In this document: positions 62,493 to 64,000 of the stretch, piece after piece | Layout of the letters: each line of letters begins with the position of its first letter | How positions within the stretch are numbered: position 1 is the first letter of the stretch | Source: an uncultured Dysgonomonas sp. | GTDB taxonomy: Bacteria; Bacteroidota; Bacteroidia; Bacteroidales; Dysgonomonadaceae | Length of the DNA stretch: 64,000 nucleotides | Assembly: GCF_900079725.1 (NCBI RefSeq) | Contig: NZ_LT599032.1 | Coordinates: 866,948-930,947, forward strand | Reading direction: 5' to 3' | Made by a program: the position numbers and the translations under genes | Notes under the pieces: model-generated | The model's input: only the letters and a program-made list of their open reading frames with translations | Database searches by the model: none | Told to the model about the DNA's origin: nothing

Positions 62493-63392
62493 ATGGAACG
62501 TAATATAAGGCTCGATTATTTCAGGATTATACTCAGCCTGTTGGTTATCACAGTACACACACAGTCTCTTTTTAGCAATGATTCATTAACCGGATGGCTC
62601 ATTTCTAACGGGATAGGCCGGGTAGCAGTACCTTGTTTTTTCCTTATCAGCGGATATTATCTACATTTCAGATTAGATGACAATAAAGCTATAAAAAGAT
62701 ATTTATTACACATATTCATTGTCTACATTGTATGGTCGTTCATCTATCTGCCCACCTATTATAATACCATAGAAGCCCGTTCGCTGATTACATTTGCCAT
62801 CATGGGATATTATCACCTGTGGTATCTGCCTGCGCTCCTCTTGGGTATATTAATGCTACTAGCGTTAAAGAAGTTCATAAAGAATAACAATTTGTTACTG
62901 GTTTCCGGCATCCTTCTCTACATTACCGGATATATACTGGAGAATTGTGGATTGCCTTACAGGGTATTCTGCAATGGTATTTTCTTTGGTTTCCCATTTA
63001 TCGTACTAGGATATTATATTCAAAAGATGGGCTATGTAAATGTAAAATCCTTACATCTATATATCATTCTATTTATAAGTCTCATCACATTATTATTAGA
63101 GTCATACCAAGGATATAAAACAAATATTTACCATAATTTATTTCTGTCTCTATACATCCTTTGCCCCCTATTAATTATCTGCATACAAAAAAGAGCAAAA
63201 TACAATATTGAGAAATACGACATATCAAAATTGGCCGCAGGAATCTATTTTGTTCACATCCTCGTTGCGGGACAAATAATCCCAATAGCGGAAACAAATA
63301 ATATTTACAGATTGCCGTTCATTATGATAGTCTCCGTACTATTAGCTATCTTTATAGTCTTAATCGATAAACGCATTAAAATACTTTTGTAA
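62493..63392 (+). CDS. Acyltransferase-3 membrane protein, copy 3 of 3
   Basis: A 299-residue paralogue: MERNIRLDYFRIILSLLVITVHTQSLF, GRVAVPCFFLISGYYLHFRL and GYYHLWYLPALLLGILML. The helix-1 histidine is present, but the following residues are TQ instead of the MQ of the other copies. It starts 2 bases after copy 2 ends, and its stop overlaps the argF' start (TAATG). It lies within a transcript otherwise devoted to proline and arginine synthesis. Confidence 0.88.
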   Translation: MERNIRLDYFRIILSLLVITVHTQSLFSNDSLTGWLISNGIGRVAVPCFFLISGYYLHFRLDDNKAIKRYLLHIFIVYIVWSFIYLPTYYNTIEARSLITFAIMGYYHLWYLPALLLGILMLLALKKFIKNNNLLLVSGILLYITGYILENCGLPYRVFCNGIFFGFPFIVLGYYIQKMGYVNVKSLHLYIILFISLITLLLESYQGYKTNIYHNLFLSLYILCPLLIICIQKRAKYNIEKYDISKLAAGIYFVHILVAGQIIPIAETNNIYRLPFIMIVSVLLAIFIVLIDKRIKILL

Positions 63393-64000
63393 TGAGAACA
63401 TATACCAATGTAAAAGACCTCGGCGATCTTAATGCCGCAGTAAAAGAAGCCCTCGAAGTAAAGAAAAACCGCTTCGGGTATAAAAGCCTCGGTGAGAACA
63501 AAACGCTACTGATGGTATTTTTCAATTCCAGTCTGCGCACCCGCCTGAGCACACAGAAAGCCGGAATGAACCTGGGTATGAACACAATGGTGCTCGACAT
63601 CAATCAGGGAGCTTGGAAACTGGAAACCGAACGGGGAGTAATAATGGATGGTGACAAATCGGAGCATATACTCGAAGCCATCCCCGTGATGGGCAGCTAT
63701 TGCGATATTATCGGAGTGCGCGCATTTGCTCAATTCGAAAATAAGGAAGATGATTATCAGGAAAAGATACTCAATCAGTTTATTAAATATTCAGGACGTC
63801 CAGTTTTCAGCATGGAGGCCGCAACAGGACATCCTCTACAGGCTTTTGCCGATCTCATCACAATAGAAGAATATAAGAAAACAGCTCGTCCAAAAGTTGT
63901 CCTTACATGGGCACCACATCCGAAAGCACTGCCACAGGCAGTACCTAATTCGTTTGCAGACTTTATGAACGAAGCTGATGTAGATTTTGTTATCACACAT
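63392..64000 (+). CDS. argF': N-succinylornithine carbamoyltransferase, 3' end outside window
   Basis: The visible 203 residues begin MRTYTNVKDLGDLNAAVKEALEV and show the carbamoyl-phosphate loop NSSLRTRLSTQKAGMNLG, EAIPVMGSYCDIIGVRAFAQFE and HPLQALADLITIEEYK. The proline in EAIPVMG is the residue that separates succinylornithine from acetylornithine carbamoyltransferases. Bacteroidetes use this enzyme for arginine synthesis. Its ATG overlaps the stop of the third acyltransferase gene, so it is the tail of the proB-proA operon. The reading frame is still open at the window end. Confidence 0.93.
   Translation, partial: MRTYTNVKDLGDLNAAVKEALEVKKNRFGYKSLGENKTLLMVFFNSSLRTRLSTQKAGMNLGMNTMVLDINQGAWKLETERGVIMDGDKSEHILEAIPVMGSYCDIIGVRAFAQFENKEDDYQEKILNQFIKYSGRPVFSMEAATGHPLQAFADLITIEEYKKTARPKVVLTWAPHPKALPQAVPNSFADFMNEADVDFVITH

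Noticed and set aside
1-64000. rRNA, tRNA or prophage genes
   Set aside because: None was found on either strand in a by-eye reading. A covariance-model search would be needed to exclude small RNAs.

Overview
The window looks like chromosomal DNA of a Bacteroidales species, with Dysgonomonas or Parabacteroides relatives the likeliest. The basis is three TonB-dependent outer-membrane receptors, lipoproteins with an acidic tract after the lipobox cysteine, many promoters with the Bacteroidetes -7 element TAnnTTTG, a proB-proA pair leading into the N-succinylornithine type of carbamoyltransferase, and uncharacterised families typical of the phylum such as DUF4290. The genus is inference only. 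No rRNA, tRNA, CRISPR array, prophage or transposase gene was found.

Layout. 1-4820: a TonB receptor (5' end outside the window), a BtuG-like surface beta-propeller lipoprotein and a BtuF-like binding protein, probably for corrinoid capture. 4878-6404: a two-gene operon of a RelA/SpoT-like protein and a YiiX-like papain-fold hydrolase. 6616-12547: a BtuB-like receptor, a small lipoprotein, a ZnuD-like receptor with a histidine-rich loop and a Fur/Zur-type repressor, the last three probably forming a zinc locus. 12896-24286: MgtE, a hexapeptide acetyltransferase that lacks the family histidine, a FAD-dependent dehydrogenase, a sugar transporter, serine dehydratase, transketolase plus ribose-5-phosphate isomerase B, and dGTPase. 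24531-26256: a small XRE regulator with a membrane partner whose promoter is covered by an inverted repeat, then about 1 kb of non-coding DNA full of repeats. 26257-34892: a lipoprotein, a drug-efflux MFS protein, a TPR protein, CorA, a phosphoethanolamine-transferase-like protein, a flavodiiron protein and Lgt.

35347-40250 is a three-gene alpha-glucan operon (debranching enzyme, GT4 glycosyltransferase, GH57 protein). 40609-47843 is an RDD protein divergent from a six-gene operon: SpoIIM-like, a polytopic membrane protein, DUF4129, DUF4350, MoxR ATPase and DUF58. Most neighbours overlap, and this is the largest system here whose job is unsettled. 47908-50196 is a malic enzyme. 50973-54222 is an operon of rfbA, rfbC, a GH25 lysozyme and an S41 protease. 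54610-57929 holds a CtpA-type protease, DUF4290 and RimM. 58142-64000 is proB-proA, a 61-residue basic protein, three tandem acyltransferase-3 paralogues and argF' (running off the end), joined by stop-start overlaps or short gaps.

The non-coding DNA carries several repeat families: arrays with a 7-base period at seven or more sites, a composite repeat of about 170-185 bp present twice in opposite orientation, a 151-bp snapback element, and a 28-bp inverted repeat that supplies the last codons of one gene and the stop codon of its convergent neighbour. Several track-style starts were moved downstream because a consensus promoter lies inside the longer reading frame.
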